From NCBI RefSeq assembly GCF_052857255.1, contig NC_135500.1, positions 52,105,272 through 52,169,271 on the forward strand: a stretch of DNA of 64,000 nucleotides, given 5' to 3'. Every line of letters starts with the position of its first letter. The stretch's first letter is position 1. Positions 40,587 to 50,822 of the stretch are shown one piece after another. The DNA is from Amblyomma americanum (Eukaryota; Arthropoda; Arachnida; Ixodida; Ixodidae). The position numbers and the translations under genes are program-made. The notes below the pieces were generated by a model, which made no database searches, was not told the origin of the DNA, and saw only the letters and a program-made list of their open reading frames with translations.

Positions 40587-41295
40587 CCGCCGGGCTCCCT
40601 CCCGCATACCATCCATCCTGCAGTGGAACGTGCGCTCACTTGCGGCGCGGTACGCCGAAATGCGAGTTCGCATCGCACAGGATTCGCCGGAAGTTATCAT
40701 GCTGCAGGAGACGTACGTACGTTCACATGACGGGGAGCCCCAGATGCGGCTACCTGGCTACATTGGCTACCACTCAGCCACCACGTGCGAGGAACCCACC
40801 TGTGCTGCAGTGCCCTGTTGTGACACATCTCATCGCCCCGGGAAATCAAGGTGCGCGATATACGTGCGGCAGGACGTCCAGCACACCCTCGTCGGCTCGG
40901 CGGCGGCGACATCTGACGCCCAGGAGTGCGTGGTGGTGACAGTGCGCGTCGGTGGTGTTGACACGTCGGTGGCCAGTGTTTATGTGCGTCCAGCTGTCAC
41001 GTGGAACGCGCTGTGTTTTCGTGCTGTGTCTTCGTGCTGTGTCTTCGTGCTGTGCCCCGCGCCAAATCAACTATGGTGATTTTAACGCCCACCATAGTGC
41101 GTGGGGCAGTACGCGCCACTCCGCGCGTGGAGACGACCTGCACGACGCAGCAACGCAGCTGGGACTCACCCCCTTGAACACCGGCGACGACGCGGAACAA
41201 CCGGCTCCTGCATCTCCGTTGCCTTCGCATCCAGAGGCATCGAGGCGACATGGCGCCGATCACCATCTCTCTAGGGCTCAGATCATTACTCCATC
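40576..41295 (+). pseudogene. I-clade LINE ORF2: endonuclease
   Basis: ATG at 40576 overlaps the ORF1 stop by 11 bases, suggesting coupled translation. Endonuclease motifs: LQWNVRSLAARYAEM, VIMLQETYV with the metal-binding Glu, and VASVYVRPA. A 13-bp unit repeated three times (41013-41051) shifts the frame. After it, in other frames, come GDFNAHHSAWG (catalytic Asp-Asn, near 41080) and GSDHYSILIEP (near 41275). Apart from the shifts, the key residues are present. Confidence 0.8.
41013..41051 (+). repeat. 13-bp unit repeated three times inside ORF2
   Basis: Three copies of GTGTCTTCGTGCT, the first with T for C. Two extra copies would add 26 bases, which shifts the reading frame of the endonuclease. 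Confidence 0.85.
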
Positions 41296-41299
41296 CTAA

Positions 41300-41962
41300 T
41301 CGAACCCACTGCGTTCGAGGCGCGCCCCAAACGTGCCTACTCCATTACCAACTGGAGTGCGTTCAGGCGGGCGGTCGACGAGGCGGCGGCCACTGGCGCA
41401 GATTTCTAGTCTAGTCCGAAGCGCTCTTGCAGCCACCCAACGAGCAGAGGTAAGGGCAGGGCAGCCCACATCTGATATGAAGCTGCTCAATCTGCGCGAG
41501 AAGAGAGATTGCGCAGAGCGACGGGCGCGACGGACTGACAGAGCCGCCGACTGGACTGTCTACCACTGCTTGGACGCAGCAGCGCGCCGTCACGCCAGCA
41601 AGCTATACCGTCGGCAGTGGGCTTCACTATGCCAAAGGATGGAGGAAGATGTCAGCTCGTGGAGGCTGTTTGAAACCCTGCGGTGCATCACCGAACCACA
41701 GGCAAACCGTCAACCGCTGGCCGCCCTCGCAATCTCCAGCGGGCTCAGCTTTGTAGAGTTGGCAGAGCGGTTTGCCGATCGATTCGCGCCGCCCAGCCCC
41801 GCAAACGCCGCTAACATAGCTGCTCCTGAGAGCCCCAGAAGCGACGGCAGTCCCTCGCCCGTCGCCTCGGACGGTCCATGTGATGCGCCGTTCACCGCGG
41901 CGGAACTGAACAATGCGCTGCAGTGCGGTCGAAGCCGCTCGGCGCCGGACCGGACGGGGTGA
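41300..41962 (+). pseudogene. I-clade LINE ORF2: linker
   Basis: The frame 41333-41962 spans the region between endonuclease and reverse transcriptase: KRDCAERRARRTDRAADWTVY, ASKLYRRQWASLCQRME, SSWRLFETLRC. It ends at a shift just before the PDGVTYQMLR motif of the reverse transcriptase (near 41950). Confidence 0.75.
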
Positions 41963-43182
41963 CATACCAGATGCTGCGAAACCTGGATGCGCAGCAACGA
42001 CAGATCCTCCTGCAGCAGATCAACCTGGTGTGGGAACGCGGGGAGCTACCGGGGGATTGGCGAACCGCGGTCGTTTGTCCCATCTGAAAGGCAGGGCGCT
42101 CACCTATGGAGCTGAGCGGATACCGGCCAGTGGCATTAACATCGGCGGCAGGTAAGCTCATGGAGAATATGGCGTTGCAGCGTCAGAACGAGCGGGCTGC
42201 GGAGGCTGATTTGTTTGACGAGCGACAGACGGGTTTCCGTGGGATGCGGTGCACGGCTGATTCTATATCGAACGTTGTTACAGCGCTGAAGCATGCCAGG
42301 GCTGCAGGCCAGGTTGCGCTGCTGCTACTACTGGACGTCTCGGGCGCTTTTGACAACGTTCACCGCGCACCAATTCTCGCGGTGCTTGAGGGGGCTGGTG
42401 TGAGCGGGCGCCTTTTGCGATACGTTCATGGCTTCCTGAGCGGGCGCACCATGCGCGTACGAGTAGGGGGTAAGCTCTCCAAGCCTCGCCCGGTGGACAT
42501 GGGCGTGCCGCAGGGCTCTGTCCTATCACCATTTCTGTTTAATGTGGCCATGTCGGCGGTGCCGGCCTCCCTCCCTACGAGCGGCCGACACCATGTGTAC
42601 ATGTCCATATATGCGGACGACATAGCTCTGTGGTGCCGGGGATCACCGGGCGTGGCGTTCCGCGTGCGGGGGTGTCTTCAGGGAGCCCTCACCGCAATCG
42701 ATGCCAGCTTGCGCGGCCTTGGTCTGTCGCTGAGCGCGTACAAAGCGGTGGCCATGGCCTGCGTTTCGCGCTCGCGCACGCACCTTGCGCCACTGTCACT
42801 GGACGGGACTCCGATTCCTTGGCGTAAATCGGTGCGGTACCTTGGCCTGGACATCGACTGGCGCCTTTCCTTCCGCCCCGCGGCGACCAAGGCCTGTCTG
42901 CAGATGAAGAGGATCACCGCCGCCGTGCACAAGCTCACCGCTCGAGGCCAGGGCATCTCCCAGCAAGCCGCGCTGCGGCTTTACAATGCCGCAGCTTTGG
43001 AGGCGGTGCTCTATGCGCTGCCGCTCGGCACGGTGCTCAAGCCGTGCTGGAAGAAACTCGAGCTTCAGCACCGCAAGTCCCTGCGCGTGTGCCTTGGCCT
43101 CCCAAAAATTCGCAGTGCGCCGCAACGTTGGCCGAGGCAGGAGCGTGGCCACTTGAGCTCCAAGCAGCGCGCAGGGCATTGA
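41940..43182 (+). pseudogene. I-clade LINE ORF2: reverse transcriptase
   Basis: After a shift and a stop (near 42087), the 358-residue frame 42106-43182 has GYRPVALTSAAGKLMENM, LLLLDVSGAFDNVHRA with the first catalytic Asp, GVPQGSVLSPFLFN and SIYADDIALW with the Asp pair. The thumb and later part (RYLGLDIDWRLSF) follow. All catalytic residues are intact. The frame then shifts near 43120 into LELQAARRALNHIDRL. Confidence 0.88.
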
Positions 43183-43400
43183 ATCACATCGACCGGCTTC
43201 ACCGCGCACCAGACGGCGGCTCGCTGCTGCAGCTTATGCGCTCGCACTCGCGCTCACGAATGGGCGGGGCGCTGCTCGACTATGAGCAATTGACACAAGG
43301 CCCACCCCCCTACGGCACCTGCGCGCCCTAGCCTGCTGCCTCGGAGGTACAGCGAGAGATCGTCGGCATTGCGGGAAAGCGGAGCACACCCCTCTGTGCT

Positions 43401-44354
43401 GTGCAGCAGCTGGCCCGAGCCGTCATACACGAGGAGCTCCAGGACCATCTCCTCGTGTACACCGACGGCTCAGTGGCCCGCGACAGCTGCTCCCTTGCTG
43501 CGGAGGCCCCCATCCCCGCCCTGCGACTGTACAGCCAGCAACACGCAGCCTTCCTGGGCTCCTCCACCACGGCGGAGTTGATGGGGATCCGGCTCAGGCT
43601 GGACCTGCTCCTCACCCTCGGCCCTCCGCCGCCCAGGAGTGCTCTGCTGTGCGACTCCCGCGCCGCCCTCAGCCGCCTGCAATCTAACGGCCGCGGTACC
43701 CCACTAGTGCGGGAAATTCGCTCGCGCATCGAGCGCCTCGCGCAGAGAGGTTGTGCCGTGCTTGCACAGTGGGCGCCCGGTCACTGCGGCATCGCCGGCA
43801 ACGAAGAAGCTGACGACCTCGTGACCGCGGCACACCAACTATCTGCCAGCGATCTTCCCCTTGCGCTGGAGGACGTGCGTGCGGCCATCCACGACCATCT
43901 CCGAAAGCAGCACCCCGACCCACGCATCGCGGGAGGTGAGCGCATCGACAGTGTCACCGGCGGTCGCGCTCTTACACGGTCACAACGTGCAATGATTCTC
44001 CGCGCGTGCATTGGCTGCGTGTGGCCCGGGGAACGACGGGTGCGTCACGGAATCGCGACGAGTGATCTGTGTGGCGGATGCGGTGCAGTGGAAACACTAG
44101 AACACGTGCTCCTTCACTGTGCCGCGTTCGCCGATGCTCGTCGCGATATGCTCGCGCCCTACAGGGCGCAGGGCATACTACCAGACTCCATCAAGACGCT
44201 ATTGTGGCCGCAGGGCAGCGCGCGCACTCGTGAGCGAACTTTGCTGAGCCTCTGCGCATTCCTCGAACACGCCGGCTTGACGTCCCGTCTGTTCTCCGTC
44301 AGGTGGTTACACGCAGTGACCGAACGCTCCGCGAATGCTGCCTTGAACGATTAA
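43401..44354 (+). pseudogene. I-clade LINE ORF2: RNase H and C-terminal Cys/His motif
   Basis: An open frame of 317 residues with LLVYTDGSVA (first Asp), STTAELMGIRLRL (Glu), LLCDSRAALSRL (Asp) and QWAPGHCGIAGNEEADDL (His and last Asp): a complete RNase H. The C-terminus has CGGCGAVETLEHVLLHC, the Cys/His group common at the end of I-clade ORF2 proteins. RNase H would remove the RNA strand during integration. The frame is a separate remnant after shifts upstream. Confidence 0.88.
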
Positions 44355-44665
44355 TAACTGAACGCCCCACTCCAGTTGTAACCAACACAGTGCTTTGTGC
44401 GTGTGTCGTTTAATTCCTCTAAAATGAACTAATCACGCGCACAACCTGGACACAATTCTTATTGTGTAAATAGTTTGTACACATTACTTCTCCCCTATCC
44501 TCTCTTCCTGTGCCCTCACCTCATTCATTTCATTTCTCCATTCTGCCTGCTATCCTTTATTTCCGCTGCCCCAGCTCAGGTGCTTCAGTATAGATGGCAG
44601 ATGCCGGGGCTAGCAAAAATTTTTTCCTTTTTACGATTATTTTTAATAAAACCACTACCACCACC

Positions 44666-47364
44666 AATTCCTCATATGACATCAAGTCGGCGCTTTCCTA
44701 GAAGTGCCGAGCCGCCAACCTCGCTCAATTGTTCAAAAACAACATAAGCATCGCACCGTTGCACGGAGGCAAAGTTTGAAGGAAAGGTAGGAGTCGGAGG
44801 AAGAGTGATTAATTAATAGAGGAGGTAAGCCCATCGCAGCGGCGAAGCGCTAGGACCGAAATGGTCCGCTTTCAGCATCGAAATAGAGAGAATTATGGCG
44901 ACTGCGATTTTCAGAGGGATACTGCGAAGTAAACGGAAATACAAAATGTCCGCTAGAAGCGCTAGGAACCAGTTATGGAGAGTCCTCCTTTTCGTGATTA
45001 TTTTGTTCTGCTCATTAAAAAAATTCTTTTGGGATATTTTCGTGACATATGTCATTTTTACACTTGGCTGCATTTCGGCTACTTTTTCTCTTTCTTTGGC
45101 GTTTAGTGCTCGGACCCATTTGGCAGCCCTGCTTGAGGCGCATCTACACGCTTAGCCGCGTGCGCCTCGGGCTGAAAATTCTCTCGGGACTATGCCACCG
45201 CCTGTGTCGCAAAACAAACGCGGACTCCCTATTCTTGCCCTGTGGGTGTTGCGCAGCATAAGTGCAACCTTTTCTTTCGGAGCAACCTCGGTACCAGTAT
45301 TTGGGTTTGAAGGGGGCTTGCAGGCAAGTGTTTTTTTTTTACTTTTTCAATCATACAGCACATGCGCACTGATCCTTAACACCCCCCCCCCCCCAGAAAA
45401 AAAAAACAAGACCGGAGCGGCATGATTATCTTCGAAACACGTAAGCGTGGTTTAGCCAACCACGTGGTTTGAGTAAAGCGGCGTTTACCTGAAAGATACA
45501 AGTTAGCCGAAACATTTGAAGAAAACATGTTGTGCCTCGTTAATACGACCCTCGTTAATGTGGACTACTCGAATTAGGGACAATTTAACAAAGTTAGCAG
45601 TCACAGCAAACAAGTGTCATGACATGTGACGCGAAGGCAGCTACGTGCCTGTGTTCAGTTGCTGGCGGAATTTCCTAAATTACAAACACAAAAAGGGGGC
45701 ATATGTGGTGCCGTTCCTTTCTGCCCCTATGCAAAGCCTGCGGGGAGGGAGTGCCGACGAGCCGACTTGGCCTCGAAAACAACCCGGCAGGCCGACCGCA
45801 AGAGCGTTTCCTTCTCTCTTTTTCCTTCGCTACGTGGGCGCGGACAGCTGCGGCAACACCCTATAGAGAATTTGAGAAGGCCTGAGTACTCCTCTCGTGA
45901 CGTCACGAAAAGAGGCCCACAGTCGCCGCCACTTACGGTGGAGTTTGCGGAATCGCGGCTGGGATCACCTAGCAGAAATAAGCTTCCAATGATCAATCCA
46001 CACTTCTTCTTCTGCTATATGCTAGAATAAACAGCAGTCACTTTACGAGGCGTTTATTTAGAGGCAATAGCCATTAACCAGCTTTGGAAAGGTTGTTCGT
46101 AGGTACTAATATCAGCAACTCTGTCGCGTTCTTGTCTTTCTCAGTAAGCGGTTTTCCTTGTACATTCTTTTAAATAGTTTTACCTCTGTTTTAAAACCTT
46201 TAACTTCCTTATTTCTGTGCCTACAATTTTTCGGAACGCATCAATAACGAGAAATGAAACGCACTCGATTATCTTCACAGCTTCGTATGTATAGTTTTAT
46301 TGGGGAGAAGTATTATAACTTTGCTCTCAAGAGAAATATATACACTTCCGCCGTCCATTTGGGACTTCGACTGGGGGTCGACGCAGCTGTTCTCAATGCT
46401 CATAAGTAGCTCCACCGCCGATTTCTTGCTGTTTTACTACAGGTGGAGTGAAGAAATTGGTGCCCGTTTTTATTATCGGCGGCTTTACAAAGTAAACTGT
46501 CATGATAAAGTCAGCATCAACTGCAACTGGATATTTGATGCATAGAGCTTGCTCTTCAATATGTGTATTAAGTAAGCTGTTCGTTTCCTTAGATAATAGG
46601 CCAGAATGTATCTTGCTGATTACATATTCTGTCAATTTTAGAATCTTATTCACTTCCCGCTTTTGCGGAATATTTCAGCAGACTCTTCAAGCGCTTTTTT
46701 CAAAGCAGCAGACGCGTTCGCTTCGAGTCGAGGACCCTTGAGGTGCATCCCTTGAGGTGCATGGCTTAGAAAGATCAAACGGGCATTCGGGAAACTTTGT
46801 TGGGATTGTGACTGTGCGAAAGCAGCGCAGGTGTGATGCTCTCTGTAAGTTCGTCGATATGGCAGGCCTCTCGCACGAGTGAAGTTCGCAAACCTAGAGG
46901 GCAGTTCAATTTTTCTCAAACAGTGGGTTTGACTTAGCAACAGAGCTATCTCAAGTGCTGAATTCGCTGCTTACAACTGTAACAAGCTTCGTGGTATAAA
47001 GACACATTTCTAAAATGCAGCGCTAAGTCTATCCTATTTTCAAAACAGACTAGCTATTATTTGGAGACGTTCCAAACATCTTACCTTGGAGTGCAGTGAC
47101 ACAATGAAATTCGCTCGTGGTATAGCCCTAATCCAGGTGTTCTGTTCTTCACCCCGGGGAGACTTCAAAACGTGGTTTTTGAGCCCCTATTTGCAATTAA
47201 TCCGGCAATTGGGCACGCAGCACTTGTTAGGCATATCCTGGCAGTAGGGTAACCCACATTCCGCTCCAATGAAGGCGCTAGCACATCACTTCGACGGACA
47301 CAACCGCAAGCGCAGCACAAGGCATAGACTCTGCATGCACGGTCAGCATACAGAAAAAGTGCAT
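44666..47364. other. 2.7-kb interval without recognised genes
   Basis: AT-rich, with homopolymer runs near 45380-45415 and a 13-bp direct duplication CCTTGAGGTGCAT near 46737-46762. No known protein family or repeat motif is seen on either strand. Confidence 0.5.
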
Positions 47365-47476
47365 TCTTTCACTCCCTCCTTTATCCCTTCCCTTACGGCG
47401 CGGTTCAGGTGTCCAACGATATATGAGACAGATAAACCGCCATTTCCTTTCCCCCAAAACCAATTATTATTATTAT
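47365..47476 (+). mobile_element. SINE family 1 fragment (tail half)
   Basis: Plus-strand tail: CACTCCCTCCTTTATCCC, GCGCGGTTCAGGTGTCC, GATATATGAGACAG and an (ATT)n end. Head and middle are absent. Confidence 0.85.
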
Positions 47477-48338
47477 ACTTAAGCATGTCGCGACGTGCAA
47501 TGACTTAGTTTTCCCCGAGGCTATCAAAGTAGTGTCAAGAGTTTGTGGAACCGATCGCATTGTCGTTGCCATCGTACCCCACTCGGACTTGTCCGAATAG
47601 GTGGGGTTCACCATTGCATACCTTCTTGGCCTCATCTGCAACACCCCTACATCGCTCGTAGCTTCGAAGCGGGCTGCACGGAACTTCTATGTAGGCCTTT
47701 TTTGCGTGGCGTAGCTCAGGGGGGGAAGCAAGAGCCAGCAGGCCTTAAGTTCTTTAGAGGGTGTGGGCTGCGTGCACTGCTTGGAAAAAACGGGAAGAAA
47801 ATAAAGCTTTTTTTTGTCAGGTGACCGAAGAGGCTGGATTTCGGTGGCATTGAAAGCCTAAGCCGAAGGCAATCTTTGACGCTGGCACTGTCAGCATGGC
47901 CGCGGTGCGTTAGAACGTTGGTAGAACGTTGGGCACAATTTTCCTTCATGTTAGGCACAATTCGGCGTTTGCACGGACGTTTGTCTGCTGTCTGTAGCTG
48001 CTTCTAGTTCTATCGTGTATTTTTTCACTGTTCCCTTTGTGGCGAACGTGTTCAGTTCAGCATGCTTGCTGCGAAGACGGATTTGGGTTGCAATGATTTT
48101 GCATGTGCGACTTCGTGAGGCCACCAGCGAGGGCTGATCGAGCACGGGAGAAGAGTGGAGAGTAGCTTCCATGTTGATTTTGCGTCTATACATGTAAGTC
48201 ATCAAGTAACGCATGCACAAGCATGGAAAGTTGGGCTTGTTTACGTGAGTTCGTCTTCAAAACAGCGCTAAAGATGCCTCCATCTTTCTAGTCCCGTTCA
48301 GCAAGGCGGAAATTTCGGCGAGTTGGGAAGTATTCATC
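47477..48338. other. interval without recognised genes
   Basis: No known protein family, SINE or LINE motif is seen. ORFs here are short and unlike each other. Confidence 0.5.
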
Positions 48339-48520
48339 ATTTTTGCTCACAGCGCAATAAGAACAGGACACGAGGCTCAGGACAAACAAACAAGCGCTGA
48401 CTATCATCTGTATTTTGTTTTAACGAAATGCGTATATATACAGACAATGAAACAATTATCAAGACAACAAAAGCTATCTGGACGGCACGTGGGAAGTCAG
48501 ATAACTCGATTCCCTCTCGG

Positions 48521-48590
<70 letters not shown>

Positions 48591-48690
48591 GCCTTTTGTT
48601 CTTCAATAAAAAACCAGTGAACAGTCAGCGCTTGTTTGTGTTTGTCTTTCGTCTCGTGTCCCGTCCTTGTTGCGCTGTGAGAAAAATGAA
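48339..48690. repeat. inverted pair of short PLE-like tails around (TA)n
   Basis: The left arm 48339-48402, read on the minus strand, matches the right arm 48622-48688: both have AGTCAGCGCTTGTTTGT, a CTCGTGTCC motif, TTGCGCTGTGAG and an A-rich end. These are of the PLE 3'-tail type seen at 31.5 and 34.6 kb (AGTCAGCGCTTG, CGTCTTTCGTC). The centre holds a (TA)n run. Confidence 0.75.
48526..48589. repeat. (TA)n microsatellite
   Basis: About 32 TA units between two inverted PLE-like tails. The Tyr/Ile ORFs crossing it are repeat translation. Confidence 0.95.
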
Positions 48691-48707
48691 TATTTCTCGT
48701 CCCGTCT

Positions 48708-49007
48708 GGTTGAGGGCGCTGCGATCGTCGAAGAGCACGGACGTGCCTCACATGCGCTCCGCGATTTTTGGGTCCTCTGACCCGGTTAATCCCTACGGAT
48801 CTCCAAAATTCTTGCTGGAACCGACGCCGAAAGTGAAGCGGACCACGAGGATACCACTTCCAAGCCGGTGGGTCCATTTTTTAGGATTTTATCGGACTTT
48901 GAAGTTCCCACGTGGTCGGCCAGGCGTTAAGCCTAACGAGGCTTAGCACGAGCTCGGGGCTCCACGGCCTTCCCGGCCTCGGCCCGCGGTGAAGACGCAT
49001 CGGAGCG
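48708..49007 (+). promoter_or_regulatory. 5' UTR of the I-clade LINE, presumed internal promoter
   Basis: These 300 GC-moderate bases separate the target duplication from ORF1. No TATA box is seen. As in other full-length LINEs, the promoter is expected here, but nothing in the sequence proves it. Confidence 0.4.
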
Positions 49008-50822
49008 ATGTCCCGAACGAAAACTTCGAGTCAGGAACAACCCACAATCACAAGACAACCAGGATTTTTTACGGAACCGCCCGAAAACATGGAAGAAGAC
49101 TTCCACGACAACATCGACGTGACCCACGTACCGCGAGGCCACGACGGCCTCGTCGCTACAGGGACTCAAGCCCCGGGATGCAGCACCCCATCGACTCTAC
49201 AACGACCACAAGTTAACGGAATGGACGCAGACAAAGCAGAAGGCTGGGCGGTCGTCCAGTCAAAGAAATCGAAGAGACGCCAAAATGGCGGCGACAAACC
49301 GCAAATTTTGGCGGGAAACGGCGCAGGAAGGTCGCCATCTTCCGACGAAGCGGGAAGAAGCGCAGCTGGCGCACCGGAGAAGAAACAATGGGAGGGAGGG
49401 CCGAGGCTGCGACTGCCTCCTCTCCCGAAAGACGACATCAAGATAGTCCTCCGGCCGAGGGGACTCGCAGTCAAGGATCTACCGCAATACAAAGTGGTGG
49501 AAGCGGTGGTTGCGGCCACCGGAAGAGGATGCAAGGAAGAAGATCTTCTCGTCCGACTTCGCCACGGCTCGAACATCATAATCGTGAGCACAGCTAACGA
49601 AGACGCAGCCAAGAAGGTTCTGCACATCAGGCAGATCAACTTTGGAGGCAAAAGCTTTGCAGTGAACACACACGCGGCGGCCCCGGAGGGAACGCTACGG
49701 GGAGTTATTCACGGCCCAGCACCGAAAACCACATCCGAGGAACTCAAGGCCCACATACGTCTTCGCACCCAGGGCGTCAGAGTCATAACGGCAAGAATGC
49801 TTGGAAATTCAAGCACGGCCCTCATCACTTTCGACGGCCCTACTCTTCCGAAGTTTGTCATCTACCACAGCAGCGAATACCGGTGCCACCCGTACAGGCC
49901 AACAAGGCAGGTATGCTACACCTGCGGCCAACAGGGGCATCGCATGGACGTCTGCCCAAACCCGAACGCCAAGGTCTGCAGACAATGCGGACTTCAGAAC
50001 CCAACGACGGACCACCAGTGTACACCCAAGTGCCTAGTGTGTGACGGCGACCACATCACGGGCACGAGGGACTGCAAACAACGACTCAAATCAACGTGCG
50101 AGCTGCGGTGGGGCCCCCTGCAGCAGCAACGCAAGAGCCGGGACCGCAGCCGCAGAAGAAGGCCGCGGTGGTTCCGAGACGAGAGCCAGGAATCCGGGCG
50201 CAGCGGCAGCCGCGGACGCAGCCGCAACCGGAGCCGGAGTCGAGGATCCGAGCGGGACGAGTCCTTCCCGCCCCTGGGACAACAGCAACAGGAGCAGAAG
50301 CAAGGACAAGAGCAACAGAAGAAAAAGAAGACCGGCGGTGTCAAGGTGAGCTGGGGAGACGGCCCTCCCAAAACGCTCTTTGCTCCGCACTCAAACACAA
50401 ACACACAATCCACTCGCGAGAAACAGTTAATGGAAGAGAACAAAGCCCTCAGACAGGAACTAGGCCAACTCAGAAAGCAGCTGAGCGAGGTCCTTAAAGA
50501 ACTCCGCGAAATCAGGACAGGGCAGACACAGCCCAAAACTCAGACCCCACCACCCCCAATGGTGGAAGCAACACAGCCACAAGATGGGCAGCTCGAGGCT
50601 CTCATAATGAACATGCAGAAACAGACGCAAGAGCAGATGCAATTTATGCAGCAGAAATTTGCCCTTCTAGAGCAAAACGTTAGAACACACATTAAGAATC
50701 AGAACGCGCAGAGAACGACTAACGACGCTAGAGAACGCCTATATAACGAACGCAGGTTCGGCGCAGAAACCCTCAACTCCAACCCTAGTACACCATCATG
50801 GCAGAACGCCTCCAACAATTAG
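49008..50822 (+). CDS. I-clade LINE ORF1: zinc-knuckle RNA-binding protein
   Basis: A 604-residue ORF1. The N-terminal ~110 residues are polar and look disordered. Residues about 130-290 form a folded region before the knuckles. Three Cys/His knuckles follow: CYTCGQQGHRMDVC (from residue 303, C-x2-C-x4-H-x4-C), CRQCGLQNPTTDHQC, and CLVCDGDHITGTRDC. An SR-rich stretch (residues about 380-420) and a Gln-rich coiled coil near 470-580 complete it. It should bind the LINE RNA and form particles with ORF2. The frame is uninterrupted and its end overlaps the ORF2 start by 25 bases. The ATG at 49008 is the first suitable start; internal ATGs also exist. Confidence 0.92.
   Translation: MSRTKTSSQEQPTITRQPGFFTEPPENMEEDFHDNIDVTHVPRGHDGLVATGTQAPGCSTPSTLQRPQVNGMDADKAEGWAVVQSKKSKRRQNGGDKPQILAGNGAGRSPSSDEAGRSAAGAPEKKQWEGGPRLRLPPLPKDDIKIVLRPRGLAVKDLPQYKVVEAVVAATGRGCKEEDLLVRLRHGSNIIIVSTANEDAAKKVLHIRQINFGGKSFAVNTHAAAPEGTLRGVIHGPAPKTTSEELKAHIRLRTQGVRVITARMLGNSSTALITFDGPTLPKFVIYHSSEYRCHPYRPTRQVCYTCGQQGHRMDVCPNPNAKVCRQCGLQNPTTDHQCTPKCLVCDGDHITGTRDCKQRLKSTCELRWGPLQQQRKSRDRSRRRRPRWFRDESQESGRSGSRGRSRNRSRSRGSERDESFPPLGQQQQEQKQGQEQQKKKKTGGVKVSWGDGPPKTLFAPHSNTNTQSTREKQLMEENKALRQELGQLRKQLSEVLKELREIRTGQTQPKTQTPPPPMVEATQPQDGQLEALIMNMQKQTQEQMQFMQQKFALLEQNVRTHIKNQNAQRTTNDARERLYNERRFGAETLNSNPSTPSWQNASNN

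Larger units (their letters stand above)
40208..44665 (+). mobile_element. I-clade LINE with RNase H, frameshifted
   Basis: GC-rich element with an ORF1 end, endonuclease, linker, reverse transcriptase and RNase H in order, and a 3' end with AATAAAACC and an ACC-rich tail (44647-44668). Frame breaks occur at about 41030, 41295, 41960 and 43180. The 5' border is uncertain and may be truncated. It is a different family from the LINE at 48708. Confidence 0.85.

Noticed and set aside
48337..48877. ORFs with Ile-Tyr runs on both strands
   Set aside because: They cross the (TA)n microsatellite and PLE-like tails, and no protein family is visible.
49166..50536. Long minus-strand ORFs opposite the LINE ORF1
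   Set aside because: They are shadows of GC-rich coding sequence on the plus strand and have no family motif of their own.
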